The notes under the pieces are model-generated. The model worked only from the letters and a program-made list of their open reading frames with translations. It had not been told where the DNA came from and made no database searches. Made by a program: the position numbers and the translations under genes. Positions 46,156 through 59,073 of a stretch of DNA of 64,000 nucleotides are shown here, in pieces (positions within the stretch are counted from its first letter, which is position 1; every line of letters begins with the position of its first letter). Origin of the DNA: Erythrobacter sp. (GTDB lineage: Bacteria > Pseudomonadota > Alphaproteobacteria > Sphingomonadales > Sphingomonadaceae); NCBI GenBank assembly GCA_024642565.1, contig JAHEAV010000006.1, positions 56,693 to 120,692 of the forward strand, read 5' to 3'.

Positions 46156-46875
46156 TCAAAGACGAATAAGGCCAAGTCTGAGGGCTTTAATGGCTGCTCC
46201 GACCCTGTCGTTGGCATCAAGTTTGGTGAAAACGCGCCGGACGTAGGTAGTCACCGTATCGGATGAAATGCCAAGCATTTCCGCGATTTCCGCATTGGAT
46301 TTGCCCTGGCTGATCCGCTCGAGAACTTCCTTCTCCCGCGCGGAAAGAGTGACTGGCCCTGCGCGTTTGTCGAGCAGGGCAGAAATTCGCAGATGCGCGG
46401 TTTGCATAATCGTGCTGAGTTCGATGCAACGCTCATCATCGATTGAATCTACCGGATTGTCGAAACCGAATGCGGTGTAAGCATGACGATTGCGCGGCCC
46501 GAATGAGGGAATGCTGATGCCGTGTTCCAGGCCATGTTTTTGCGATTCCCTGAAAAACTCCCTTACCTTTTCATTTGGCCCTTTGGCCAGAATTGCACTC
46601 GCAGCTTGTGCCCAGAGAACCGGTTCGGCCCGCGCCATGACATATTCGGGCACGGGATCGCAGGATCTGAAAGTCTCATCCTGATACAGCACGACCCATT
46701 GCGGCGAAAACCCTTCTGTATTGAAGAATGTGCTGGCCGATGTCTGGCTTTCGAAGATGGGAGTGAAATGGTAAGAATAGCGCGCAGCACCGAGATTCTG
46801 GCTGTATTGCCGGATAATGCGAAATATCTTTCCGATATCGTTTTGCCGGCTGATCGAGAGCACGGTCTCCCTCAC
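46156..46875 (-). CDS. LuxR-family receptor with AHL-binding and HTH domains
   Basis: A 239-residue LuxR-type regulator. The ligand domain holds Trp60, Tyr64, Asp73, Pro74, Trp88 and Gly119 with the exact spacings of the six residues conserved in acyl-homoserine lactone receptors. The C-terminal helix-turn-helix (about 175-235) contains LSAREKEVLERISQGKSNAEIAEMLGI. GTG 46875 is chosen because AAGGAG lies five bases upstream; GTG 46881 overlaps that site. No luxI synthase gene lies in the window. Confidence 0.93.
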   Translation of the reverse strand: MRETVLSISRQNDIGKIFRIIRQYSQNLGAARYSYHFTPIFESQTSASTFFNTEGFSPQWVVLYQDETFRSCDPVPEYVMARAEPVLWAQAASAILAKGPNEKVREFFRESQKHGLEHGISIPSFGPRNRHAYTAFGFDNPVDSIDDERCIELSTIMQTAHLRISALLDKRAGPVTLSAREKEVLERISQGKSNAEIAEMLGISSDTVTTYVRRVFTKLDANDRVGAAIKALRLGLIRL

Positions 46876-47228
46876 ACGCACTCCTTCCGGTTGCGGTAAG
46901 GTTTACTCACCTGGTGCTGTGACTAGCGTTGGATCATACACAATTATGCGCTTTCCTGCAAAATCAGGGGCGTAAATCGAATAATTGCGATGAAGCAAGG
47001 TTCAGATAAACATCTGATAATATAGTAAAATACAAATATTTGTCGCAATCCTTTCGCACTGGATGGCCGGAGACGGGAAAGCAATGCGACTCGTGGCATG
47101 GGTGGTCGCAAGAAAGACCCCTTGGTCCGCGCCGGTTGGAATTGGCACAATGCCTCTATCCACACACCTGTGATAAGCTTTCATCAACTTCACTTGGCGT
47201 TCAGCGAGACGCTGGTTATAGGCTGCGC
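46876..47228. promoter_or_regulatory. luxR-bamD intergenic region with inverted repeats
   Basis: 353 bp without a gene, AT-rich around 46985-47045. It contains TCAGAT-AAAC-ATCTGA (47002-47017), ACAAATATTTGT (47032-47043) and CACCTGGTG (46908-46916, about 35 bp upstream of the regulator start). These are candidate operators and promoter parts. No coding sequence is convincing here. Confidence 0.5.
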
Positions 47229-48026
47229 ATGACATCGCGCTCCCCACTGAAACTAGCCCTTATCGCCACCCTTGCTGCAAGCACGCTTCTGACTGCCGGC
47301 TGCGCCGGTCGGAGCGGCGGCCCAAAGGATACAGCCTACGTCGCGCGCGACGTGGAAACGCTCTATTCCGAAGCGAAACGGCGGCTCGACAATGGTAACG
47401 CCAAGCTGGCTGCGGCGCTGTTTGACGAAGTTGAGCGGCAGCATCCCTATTCGCCCTGGGCGCGCCGGGCGCAGCTGATGAGCTCGTTCAGCTATTATGT
47501 CGGCAAGGATTACAACAAGTCGATTTCGAGCGCTCAGCGCTTTCTATCAATCCATCCGGGCAACCGTGATGCGCCTTACGCCTATTATCTGATTTCGCTC
47601 AGCTATTACGAACAAATCAGTGACGTTACCCGTGACCAGAAAATCACCGAACAGGCCAAGGCTGCGCTGACCGAAGTTATCCGCCGCTTCCCGACTACCG
47701 ATTATGCTTCGGATGCGCGCCTAAAGCTCGATCTGGTCAACGACCACCTTGCCGGCAAGGAAATGGAAATCGGACGTTTCTACGAACGTTCCGGCCAGTG
47801 GCTGGGTGCACAGCTCCGCTTTCAGGAAGTGGTGGAAAAGTTCGATACCACCAGCCATACTCCAGAGGCCTTGTACCGTTTGACGGAAACCAGCCTGGCG
47901 TTGGGGGTTCCGGAAGAGGCTGTGAAATATGCCGCAGTGCTGGGTTCCAATTATCCGGGCAGCGAATGGTACGAAAAAGCCTACAAGCTGATCCAGAAGG
48001 ATGCTCAGGGCATTTCCGCCAGCTAG
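47229..48026 (+). CDS. bamD: Outer membrane assembly lipoprotein BamD
   Basis: A 265-residue lipoprotein with lipobox LTAGC and TPR-like repeats: AKRRLDNGNAKLAAALFDEVERQHPYSPWARRAQLMSS is the BamD start pattern, then PYAYYLISLSYY and VIRRFPTTDYASDAR. BamD is an essential part of the BAM complex that inserts beta-barrel proteins. ATG 47229 follows a non-conserved open stretch. It is followed by recN after 125 bp, an arrangement common in alphaproteobacteria. Confidence 0.96.
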   Translation: MTSRSPLKLALIATLAASTLLTAGCAGRSGGPKDTAYVARDVETLYSEAKRRLDNGNAKLAAALFDEVERQHPYSPWARRAQLMSSFSYYVGKDYNKSISSAQRFLSIHPGNRDAPYAYYLISLSYYEQISDVTRDQKITEQAKAALTEVIRRFPTTDYASDARLKLDLVNDHLAGKEMEIGRFYERSGQWLGAQLRFQEVVEKFDTTSHTPEALYRLTETSLALGVPEEAVKYAAVLGSNYPGSEWYEKAYKLIQKDAQGISAS

Positions 48027-48151
48027 TACCGTTGCGCCAGGCCAGCGTGCTGGCAAACCACGCCCGGTAAGGCCGCGCAGCAAGAAGTCGGAGGATTTTT
48101 CCGCTTCGACCGGTGACGCCACGCAAAGCCTAGGCTAGATGTCGCTGTGCG

Positions 48152-51882
<3,731 letters not shown>

Positions 51883-51926
51883 AGCAAAGCCTGTTTATGA
51901 AAGCCGAAAATAGTCTTTGATCGGCG

Positions 51927-52703
51927 TCACAGCAGGAGTTTGGCCCCTACGATCAGCAGCACAATTGCCAATACCGGCTTTAGTGCCCGGTCGCTGGCGC
52001 GGCTGCCGATCATGCTGCCCAGTATTACCGCTGGTATGGAGCCAACCAACAAGCTGCCGAGCAGGCTGAAATCCACAGTTCCGATGAACCAATGTCCAAT
52101 ACCCGCAACCAAAGTCAGTGGCACAGCATGGGCGATGTCCGTTCCCACAATGCGGCTGACCGACATGCCGGGATAAAGAACAAGTAACGCGATCACTCCC
52201 ATCGCACCGGCACCAATCGATGTGATGGAGACCAGCACGCCCAGCGTTGCCCCCAAGGCCACTGTCCAGCCGACCAGATTGGTCTTGCTGCGCGTTCCGA
52301 AACGCCGCGTCGCCCAGATGATGATTTGCGTCCGAAACAGGGTGGATATTCCGGTAAGAACCAGAGCAACACCAAGTGCTGCGGCGATGATACCTTCCAT
52401 TTTTCCGGAAGGCGCCCCAAAATAATGCAACACCGCGAGGGTGATAATCGATGCGGTAACGCTGCCGCTGGCCAGTCGGCGGACGATGACCCAATCGACC
52501 GTGCCCCGCCAGCCATGCACCGTGCTGCCCACTGTCTTGGTCATCGATGCGAACAGCAAATCTGTGCCGACCGCGGTTGAAGGCTGAAAACCGAACAGGA
52601 GGACCAGCAGCGGCGTCATCAAGGAACCGCCGCCAACCCCGGTCAGGCCAATCAACAACCCGACCAGTGCCCCCACCAATATGTAATAGAGATTGAGATC
52701 CAT
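51927..52703 (-). CDS. TauE/SafE-family membrane transporter
   Basis: A 258-residue membrane protein with seven to eight helices and the two Gly-rich repeats typical of TauE/SafE proteins (GALVGLLIGLTGVGGGSLMTPLL and GVLVSITSIGAGAMGVIALL). The family exports sulphite, sulphoacetate or related anions; the substrate here is unknown. ATG 52703 has GGAG upstream. Convergent with ligA over 44 bp. Confidence 0.88.
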   Translation of the reverse strand: MDLNLYYILVGALVGLLIGLTGVGGGSLMTPLLVLLFGFQPSTAVGTDLLFASMTKTVGSTVHGWRGTVDWVIVRRLASGSVTASIITLAVLHYFGAPSGKMEGIIAAALGVALVLTGISTLFRTQIIIWATRRFGTRSKTNLVGWTVALGATLGVLVSITSIGAGAMGVIALLVLYPGMSVSRIVGTDIAHAVPLTLVAGIGHWFIGTVDFSLLGSLLVGSIPAVILGSMIGSRASDRALKPVLAIVLLIVGAKLLL

Positions 52704-52842
52704 GCAGATCAAACTCCAACCAGATTGCAGCGATAGCAGCAGGAAGGATTCCCACGAAGGATCATTTACACATGCCCCGACAATATGTGCTTCGTTGACG
52801 GCTAGTAATTATTAAGCTGGCGGCAATCACCAGTCAGGCGTG

Positions 52843-53079
52843 CTAGCCGAACAGCCGCCGGAACAACCCGAACTTCTTGCGATTGCTCGCTTCTTTGCCG
52901 GAGATATGCAGCAGGTAATTGCCCAAGATCGCTGCCTGCTGTTTGGTCAGCATGAACCGCATCAGATCGGGTTCGTGCTTGTCGGCTGCCTCGATTGAAC
53001 GGACACTTTCGACACGCAGCATGATCCTGTCGCCCAGTTCCTGATGGGTCCAGCCCACCAATGCACCGTGATTTTCCAT
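52843..53079 (-). CDS. Small protein of unknown function
   Basis: A 78-residue soluble protein, MENHGALVGWTHQELG at the start, LTKQQAAILGNYLLHISGK in the middle and a basic end KFGLFRRLFG. ATG 53079 has AGGGGAAA close upstream, a strong ribosome site, and codon use looks normal. It resembles small orphan proteins seen in sphingomonads, but I do not recognise a named family. It lies 139 bp downstream of prmA and may have its own promoter. Confidence 0.7.
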   Translation of the reverse strand: MENHGALVGWTHQELGDRIMLRVESVRSIEAADKHEPDLMRFMLTKQQAAILGNYLLHISGKEASNRKKFGLFRRLFG

Positions 53080-53218
53080 GGCTTTCCCCTGTCGCGCGAC
53101 CACAGTTATTCTGCAGCTTAACGCAGTTGGGCGCAACGGAGCAAATTCCCGAAGCTGAGGCGCGAAAGGATAGGTGCGCGTGATCGGCCGGGCACCGCTT
53201 TGGGGTAATAATCCAGGC

Positions 53219-54136
53219 TTATCGGCGCAGAAAAGATGTTCGCCGTTTGCGTAACCACAAGATCGACCAGTCGCCATTGACCAACCGCGCCGCCAGGCGG
53301 AATCCTTCCCGGCGATAGGCGCGGCGCACGATGTGTTCCTGCGTTTGCAGCAGCCCCGCCAGCAGTAAATTACCGCCATCCGGCATATGCGCGGCGAAAT
53401 CCGGTGCCATTTCCGCCAAGGGTCCGGCCAGGATGTTGGCAATAAGCAGGTCATAGGGTGCGCGAGCGGTGATCAGCGGATGATTCATCCCGTCTGCGAT
53501 GACGAAAGTCAGCTGGCCGCTGCCGCCACCAATCGCGATGCCGTTGGCAGCGCAATTGTCGGCCACAACCGGCCCGCACACGGCATCGATGTCTGTTGCG
53601 ATTGCACGGGCATGGGGCCACAGTTCCATCGCGCCGAAGGCAAGCAATCCGGTGCCGCTGCCAATATCGGCAATGTTCCGTGCGATTTCACCGCGATGCT
53701 TCATCGTTGTCAGCATTGCTAGGCATCCGGCGGTGGTTTCATGTTGCCCCGTTCCAAAGGCCTGACTAGCCGGGATCATGAAACTGGTAACGCCTGGATC
53801 CTCGTCTGGCGCGAAATCGGGCGTGTGGACATAGAAGCGGCCGGCGCGGATCGGTTCAACACCTTGCTGGCTCAGGGTTAGCCAATCTGTGTCCGGAAGC
53901 TTTTCAGTGATGAACTTTGGGCTTTGCCCCGTGAATAGCCCGGCCAATGCGGTACGTTCTTTGGTGCCTGGTTTTCGGGGGAACCAGCCTTCCAATATCC
54001 ATTCCTGCGGTCGGTCTTCTGCCACTTCGCTGCCCGAAATAACCAGTTCCGGATCCCATTCCTCGATCTCGTCGTGCGCCAGCAATGCCGCCTGAACTGT
54101 GGGTTTCGGCGCGTATGCGGTGAGCTTCCAGGTCAT
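53219..54136 (-). CDS. prmA: Ribosomal protein L11 methyltransferase
   Basis: A 305-residue class I methyltransferase. The N-terminal alpha/beta recognition domain (1-110) is followed by FGTGQHETTAGCLAML, the SAM site DIGSGTGLLAFGAMELW and the catalytic PYDLLIANILAGPL. PrmA trimethylates L11. The start overlaps the stop of the metallo-beta-lactamase gene as ATGA, so it is translated from the same message. C-terminal ends RRTSFLRR, rather basic. Confidence 0.92.
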   Translation of the reverse strand: MTWKLTAYAPKPTVQAALLAHDEIEEWDPELVISGSEVAEDRPQEWILEGWFPRKPGTKERTALAGLFTGQSPKFITEKLPDTDWLTLSQQGVEPIRAGRFYVHTPDFAPDEDPGVTSFMIPASQAFGTGQHETTAGCLAMLTTMKHRGEIARNIADIGSGTGLLAFGAMELWPHARAIATDIDAVCGPVVADNCAANGIAIGGGSGQLTFVIADGMNHPLITARAPYDLLIANILAGPLAEMAPDFAAHMPDGGNLLLAGLLQTQEHIVRRAYRREGFRLAARLVNGDWSILWLRKRRTSFLRR

Positions 54137-55035
54137 TTTTTCGCTTCGGATTTCAGGCGCTTTGCAAATCGCTGACTGCCAGTTGCAGCGTAGGATTTGC
54201 AAGACGCGGGCTGGTCCAGCGGCGCACCACTGGCAAAACGTTCAAACATGTCGCTTGATGAAGGATGCGGTGTAATCAAGATACCGCAAGGCAATTCGGC
54301 AACGCGGGCCAATCCGGCACGAACCCCTTCGACCCGATCCGGATGATCGGTGAAGCGGTATGAATCCGCCGAAATGGCTGAAATGCTGTCGGCGTAAGTG
54401 ATCGTCCGGCAGTCTGCCTTGTCGCAGCTTTCCCATGTCCAGCTTGTCGATCCGCTTGTGTGCGCGGGCGTGGAGTATGCGGTGAGGGTGATCGGCCCGA
54501 CCTGGACCTGCTCCCCATCGCTCAGCGTTTGTGTTACCGTAACAGGCGCCATTGGAGGCAGGTCATCATGCTGCGGATCGTCGGCCGCGGGATTACCGCT
54601 GGCAAGCACTGGTCTTGCTGCTGCCAACGCAGCGATCGCTGCGCCGCTGAGCCGCTGCAGTTCGGCCATTCCGCCAACATGATCATAATGTTCGTGGCTG
54701 GAAAGGATCAGCTTCACATCGCTGATCGTGTAGCCCAGTTTTGCAATATTTGCCGCGACCAGATTGGCCGCTTCTGCAGGACCGCTATCGATCAGAACGT
54801 GTCCCTGGGGCGAAGTGATCAGAACCACGGTGATGCCGCAGGTGCCAACCAGCCAGCTGTTGGCGTATAATTGCGCCGGGGGCGCCGGATCGCTCCAGCC
54901 GTCGCGTCCTGCGCAAGCCGCAGCCAGTGCGGCTGGCTTGAATGTGCCAACACTGGCTTCGAGCGGTTCCGCACCAACCGGTGCGCAAGCCGTTAATGCC
55001 AAAAGAAACATGGCCGTAGATATTCTAGCGGACAT
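54133..55035 (-). CDS. Subclass B3 metallo-beta-lactamase-like lipoprotein
   Basis: A 300-residue protein. The leader ends in a lipobox LTAC (Cys17). The zinc motif is SSHEHYDHVGG (His114, His116, Asp118, His119), with His192 in STPAHTSGS and His257 in TPHPSSSDMFE. This is the full B3 ligand set: the HxHxDH residues share both sites with two later histidines. Two further cysteines (204, 209) could form a disulphide. B3 enzymes hydrolyse penicillins, cephalosporins and carbapenems, and chromosomal B3 enzymes are known in erythrobacteria and novosphingobia. ATG 55035 has GGAG upstream and overlaps the SDR gene by 11 bp. Confidence 0.9.
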   Translation of the reverse strand: MSARISTAMFLLALTACAPVGAEPLEASVGTFKPAALAAACAGRDGWSDPAPPAQLYANSWLVGTCGITVVLITSPQGHVLIDSGPAEAANLVAANIAKLGYTISDVKLILSSHEHYDHVGGMAELQRLSGAAIAALAAARPVLASGNPAADDPQHDDLPPMAPVTVTQTLSDGEQVQVGPITLTAYSTPAHTSGSTSWTWESCDKADCRTITYADSISAISADSYRFTDHPDRVEGVRAGLARVAELPCGILITPHPSSSDMFERFASGAPLDQPASCKSYAATGSQRFAKRLKSEAKK

Positions 55036-55735
55036 AGCTTGCTCCATTTGCATCAAGGGTGGCACCGGTCATGCTGGGCGGTGCATCCAAAGCGCAAAAA
55101 CTTGCAATCGTGGCGATTTCATCGGGAGTTGCCACACGGCCCAGCGGTATATCCGCCAGCAGCCCCACGCCGCCCCGCGTGGCAAGGTAGTCGCCGGCCA
55201 TCGCGGTGTCTGTAAAACCGGGGGTGATTGCGAAACTGAGGATGCCATGTTTTGCATAGGCGCGGGCAATGGTCTTGTGCATCGCCAGCATTCCGCCCTT
55301 GGCCGCAGCATAATGCCAATGGTCGGGGGAATCGCCGCGGTGGCCGGCGCGGCTGGCGATATGCACGATTCGGCCTTGTGCACCGCGATCCAGCCAGTGC
55401 CGCACGGCAAGGCGGGAAAGCTCTGCGGCTGCGGTCAGATTGATTCGCAGCGTTTCTTCCCATCCGGACAACCATTGGCTGTCCGACTGTTCGATTGAAT
55501 TCGCTGCGAACACGCCGGCATTATTGATCAGCACATCCAGCTGGCCGCCGCAGCGATCGAGCGTTTGCTCCCACAAAAATTGGATTGCGGATGCATCCCC
55601 GAGGTTGGCCCCGACCGTATCTGCATCATGCGCCGTGGAACCGTGGCCAATCACTTTCGCTCCGCGGGCAGCAAGCTGATCGCGGATCGCAGCGCCGATC
55701 CCCCGGCTGGAACCGGTAATGAGGATATTTGTCAT
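55025..55735 (-). CDS. SDR-family oxidoreductase
   Basis: A 236-residue SDR: TGSSRGIGAAI, NNAGVFAAN, catalytic Ser in VHIASRAG, Tyr-Lys as HYAAAKGGM. The C-terminal substrate loop is short. FabG-like reductase, substrate unknown. First gene of the SDR - metallo-beta-lactamase - prmA string, each overlapping the next. Divergent from sdhC across 113 bp. Confidence 0.9.
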   Translation of the reverse strand: MTNILITGSSRGIGAAIRDQLAARGAKVIGHGSTAHDADTVGANLGDASAIQFLWEQTLDRCGGQLDVLINNAGVFAANSIEQSDSQWLSGWEETLRINLTAAAELSRLAVRHWLDRGAQGRIVHIASRAGHRGDSPDHWHYAAAKGGMLAMHKTIARAYAKHGILSFAITPGFTDTAMAGDYLATRGGVGLLADIPLGRVATPDEIATIASFCALDAPPSMTGATLDANGASYVR

Positions 55736-55848
55736 GCAAGGCGGCTACTTAAAGATACCCATATTGTCGAGCATATGCCTGTTCTGCCTGACGCGATTAC
55801 CACACGACTTGCCTAAGCGGGCTGTTTCGTTAAGGAGGGCCGCAACGC

Positions 55849-56250
55849 TTGCATAACCGGAAAAACGCCATGGCTGAACGCCCTCTCTCCCCTCATCTGC
55901 AGATCTGGAAATGGGGGCCGCATATGCTGGTCTCGATACTTCACCGCGTGAGTGGCGACGGGTTGGCCCTTGCCGGCCTTGGCGTATTGCTGTGGTGGCT
56001 GGGCGCATTGGCCAGCGGGCCGGCAGCGTATGAAACCTTCGCATGGGCGGCGACCACGCCGGTTGGCTATGTGGTGCTGGTTGGCCTGACCTGGTCTTTC
56101 TTCACGCATATGTGTTCCGGCCTGCGCCATTTCGTCATGGATGTTGGTGCCGGTTACGAAATCGGCCTCAACCGCTTCTGGTCAATCGCCAGCCCGATCA
56201 TCGCCATTTTGCTGACCGCCGGTTTCTGGGCGCTCATTCTATTTCGCTAG
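55849..56250 (+). CDS. sdhC: Succinate dehydrogenase cytochrome b556 subunit
   Basis: A 133-residue (or 126-residue) membrane anchor with three helices. RPLSPHLQIWKWGPHMLVSILHRVSGDGLAL has the Ser-X-X-Arg quinone-site pattern, and GLRHFVMD carries the haem His. TTG 55849 has AAGGAGGG nine bases upstream, an excellent ribosome site; ATG 55870 lacks one, so the TTG start is preferred. First gene of sdhC-sdhD-sdhA. Confidence 0.93.
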   Translation: MHNRKNAMAERPLSPHLQIWKWGPHMLVSILHRVSGDGLALAGLGVLLWWLGALASGPAAYETFAWAATTPVGYVVLVGLTWSFFTHMCSGLRHFVMDVGAGYEIGLNRFWSIASPIIAILLTAGFWALILFR

Positions 56251-56261
56251 GGATTTGAACC

Positions 56262-56645
56262 ATGGGTAACGGAACCTCCATCGGCCGGGTGCGCGGCCTC
56301 GGGTCGGCGCATCACGGGGCGCATCACTGGTTGCTGCAACGCTTTACTGCCGTCGGCAATCTGTTGCTGGTGCTCTGGTTTGTAACCTCGCTGTTGCTGC
56401 TGCCCGATCTGGGATATGGCACAGTCCATGATTGGCTGTCCCGGCCAGTCCCTGCCACAGCGATGGCGTTGTTGATTGTCAGCACTTTCTGGCACGCACG
56501 GCTTGGCCTGCAGGTTTTGGCAGAGGATTATGTCCATACACCGGGAAATAAATTTGCCGTGCTGCTGCTGCTGAATCTCGCTGCCGTGGGCGGCGGCGCC
56601 TTTGGCGTATTCTGTGTTGTCCGACTTGCTTTGGGAGCCGCCTGA
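56262..56645 (+). CDS. sdhD: Succinate dehydrogenase hydrophobic membrane anchor
   Basis: A 127-residue protein with three helices. [23 protein letters not shown] is the typical SdhD N-terminal segment, and [18 protein letters not shown] carries the second haem-side His and quinone-site Asp/Tyr. It overlaps sdhA by one base (last base 56645). Confidence 0.93.
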   Translation: MGNGTSIGRVRGLGSAHHGAHHWLLQRFTAVGNLLLVLWFVTSLLLLPDLGYGTVHDWLSRPVPATAMALLIVSTFWHARLGLQVLAEDYVHTPGNKFAVLLLLNLAAVGGGAFGVFCVVRLALGAA

Positions 56646-58462
56646 TGGCCGCCGCTGATACTTCTGCCTATAAGATCATCGATCATACTTACGACGTTGT
56701 CGTTGTCGGGGCGGGCGGTTCTGGCCTGCGTGCCACGATGGGCGCTGCAGAGGCCGGACTGCGCACCGCCAATATCTCGAAAGTCTTTCCGACCCGCAGC
56801 CATACGGTGGCGGCGCAGGGCGGGATCGCGGCTTCGCTGGGCAATAATACCCCCGACCACTGGCAGTGGCACATGTATGATACCGTCAAGGGATCGGACT
56901 GGTTGGGCGATCAGGATGCCATCGAATACATGGTCCGCGAGGCACCGCAGGCGGTGTATGAGCTGGAACATGCCGGCGTGCCCTTCAGCCGCAATCAGGA
57001 TGGCACGATCTACCAGCGCCCCTTCGGCGGGCATATGCAAAACATGGGCGAAGGTCCGCCGGTGCAACGCACCTGTGCCGCGGCTGACCGTACCGGTCAT
57101 GCCATGCTTCATGCGCTCTATCAGCAGAGCCTGAAGTATGATGCGGATTTCTTCATCGAATATTTCGCCATCGATCTGATCATGAAGGATGGCAAATGCG
57201 TGGGCGTGATCGCCCTGTGCCTGGACGATGGTTCAATCCACCGGTTCCGTTCGCATTCGGTGGTTCTGGCGACGGGCGGGTATGGCCGCTGCTACTTCAC
57301 CGCGACCAGTGCCCACACCTGCACCGGCGATGGTGGCGGGATGGTGCTGCGTGCTGGCCTGCCACTGCAGGATATGGAATTCGTGCAATTCCATCCGACC
57401 GGCATTTATGGCGCGGGTGTGCTGATCACCGAAGGCGCGCGGGGCGAAGGCGGTTATCTGACCAATTCGGAAGGTGAGCGGTTCATGGAACGCTATGCCC
57501 CGTCGGCAAAGGATCTTGCATCGCGGGACGTGGTTTCGCGCTCCATGGCGCTGGAAATGCGCGAAGGGCGCGGTGTCGGGCCGGAGAAAGATCATATCTA
57601 TCTTCATCTCGACCATATCGACCCCAAGGTGCTGGCCGAACGGCTGCCCGGAATCACCGAAAGCGGCAAGATTTTTGCCGGTGTCGATTTGACCCGCCAG
57701 CCACTGCCGGTAACGCCGACAGTCCATTACAATATGGGCGGAATTCCCTGTAATTATCACGGCGAAGTGGTGACGATTGGCGCAGACGGTAATCCGGAAA
57801 CCGTGGTCCCCGGTCTTTTTGCCGTGGGCGAAGCAGCCTGTGTTTCGGTCCATGGTGCGAACCGGCTGGGTTCCAACTCGCTGATCGACCTTGTTGTGTT
57901 CGGGCGGGCCACGGGCCACCGTCTGAAGGAATTGATCAAGCCGGGCACTGCGCATGACGAATTGCCCAAGGACAGTGCTGACCTGGCGCTGGGCCGGCTC
58001 GACCACTTCCGTAATGCCAAGGGAAGCAAATCGACGGCTTCGATCCGTGCGGAAATGCAAAAGACGATGCAAAAACATTGCGCGGTGTTCCGTGACAGTG
58101 CCTTGCTCAAAGAAGGCGTGGAGACGCTGGCCGCCATCAATAAATCGATGGAGGATATTCACGTCTCCGATCGTTCGCTGATCTGGAATTCGGATTTGAT
58201 CGAGACGTTGGAACTCGACAATCTGATGGCGCAGGCCAGCGTAACCATCAATTCTGCCGAAAATCGCAAGGAAAGCCGCGGCGCCCATGCGCATGAAGAC
58301 TTCCCGGAACGGGATGACAAGAACTGGATGAAGCACACCGCTGTGTGGTTTGAAGGCTGGGGCGGCAAGGGCGGCAAGGTTAAAATCGATTACCGCCCGG
58401 TTCACGAATACACACTCACGGACGATGCGGAGTATATCAAGCCCAAGAAGCGGGTCTATTGA
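56645..58462 (+). CDS. sdhA: Succinate dehydrogenase flavoprotein subunit
   Basis: A 605-residue SdhA. FAD-binding [16 protein letters not shown], covalent FAD attachment His53 in [15 protein letters not shown], and active-site residues in [22 protein letters not shown]-terminal ends KPKKRVY as usual. It oxidises succinate to fumarate in the TCA cycle and passes electrons to SdhB. An intrinsic terminator follows and no sdhB gene lies within the window. Confidence 0.97.
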   Translation: MAAADTSAYKIIDHTYDVVVVGAGGSGLRATMGAAEAGLRTANISKVFPTRSHTVAAQGGIAASLGNNTPDHWQWHMYDTVKGSDWLGDQDAIEYMVREAPQAVYELEHAGVPFSRNQDGTIYQRPFGGHMQNMGEGPPVQRTCAAADRTGHAMLHALYQQSLKYDADFFIEYFAIDLIMKDGKCVGVIALCLDDGSIHRFRSHSVVLATGGYGRCYFTATSAHTCTGDGGGMVLRAGLPLQDMEFVQFHPTGIYGAGVLITEGARGEGGYLTNSEGERFMERYAPSAKDLASRDVVSRSMALEMREGRGVGPEKDHIYLHLDHIDPKVLAERLPGITESGKIFAGVDLTRQPLPVTPTVHYNMGGIPCNYHGEVVTIGADGNPETVVPGLFAVGEAACVSVHGANRLGSNSLIDLVVFGRATGHRLKELIKPGTAHDELPKDSADLALGRLDHFRNAKGSKSTASIRAEMQKTMQKHCAVFRDSALLKEGVETLAAINKSMEDIHVSDRSLIWNSDLIETLELDNLMAQASVTINSAENRKESRGAHAHEDFPERDDKNWMKHTAVWFEGWGGKGGKVKIDYRPVHEYTLTDDAEYIKPKKRVY

Positions 58463-58490
58463 TCGCATTGGCCCAAACGGGACAGGAGGA

Positions 58491-58517
58491 GGCCGGGGCG
58501 ATTGCTCCGGCCTTTTT
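58491..58517 (+). terminator. Intrinsic terminator after sdhA
   Basis: GGCCGGGGC (58491-58499), loop GATT, GCTCCGGCC (58504-58512) with one G-T pair, then TTTTT. It lies 28 bp after the sdhA stop and ends the sdhC-sdhD-sdhA transcript. Confidence 0.88.
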
Positions 58518-58565
58518 GTTCGGGTCGGGGTCTGGACCGCATGCGCCCCGTTGCGGCTGCCTAAC

Positions 58566-58997
58566 CTAAAGCGCGGGATCGAGCCTTCGCATCATGGCTT
58601 TGCTGTTGCCGGTGATATCGGCAATGGAGAAGCCATCAAGGTGGAGCAGAAATTTTTCCAATGCGACAGTCAGAGCAGGCTTAAGTCCGCATAGGCCATT
58701 GATTGCGCAACTTGTTCGGGGGTCCATGCAGCCGACAAAGGCCTGGAAATTTTCGAGGCGGCGGACCACTTCCCCGACGTTGATACTGTTGGCCGGTCTG
58801 GCCAGACGCATGCCGCCGTTTCGGCCCCGAGTGGTCGTTACATAGCCATCGGTTTGCAGCCGCTGCGCAACCTTTGCCAGATGGTTGCGGGAAATTCCGT
58901 GGTGCGTGGCGATCCAATCGACAGACAATTGTTCATCACTTGCGGCAAGCGCCATCAGCGTACGGAGTGCGAAATCGGTCTGGAGGCTTAGCTGCAT
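58566..58997 (-). CDS. Rrf2-family regulator, NsrR-like
   Basis: A 143-residue winged-helix regulator. MQLSLQTDFALRTLMALAA is the NsrR start pattern, the HTH region has GISRNHLAKVAQRL, and the wing is GGMRLAR. Three cysteines, Cys90, Cys97 and Cys103 (GCMDPRTSCAINGLC), match the Fe-S ligands of NsrR/IscR. NsrR releases DNA when its cluster is nitrosylated by nitric oxide. It is divergent from a truncated haemoglobin gene, a known nitric oxide scavenger, which supports the name. Confidence 0.88.
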   Translation of the reverse strand: MQLSLQTDFALRTLMALAASDEQLSVDWIATHHGISRNHLAKVAQRLQTDGYVTTTRGRNGGMRLARPANSINVGEVVRRLENFQAFVGCMDPRTSCAINGLCGLKPALTVALEKFLLHLDGFSIADITGNSKAMMRRLDPAL

Positions 58998-59043
58998 AAA
59001 CTGGGTATATTGGTTATTGCTTTTATCAGCAAGCTTTCTAATA

Positions 59044-59058
59044 GGTATTTCAAATACC
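59044..59058. promoter_or_regulatory. Palindromic operator for the NsrR-like regulator
   Basis: GGTATTT-C-AAATACC, perfect 15-bp dyad, 15 bases before the haemoglobin ATG (59074). A half-site GGGTAT (59003-59008) lies close to the regulator start on the other side. The sequence resembles NsrR sites, which have paired, AT-flanked half-sites. It overlaps the likely promoter or leader of the haemoglobin gene. Confidence 0.6.
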
Positions 59059-59073
59059 CATTAAGAGCGAGTT

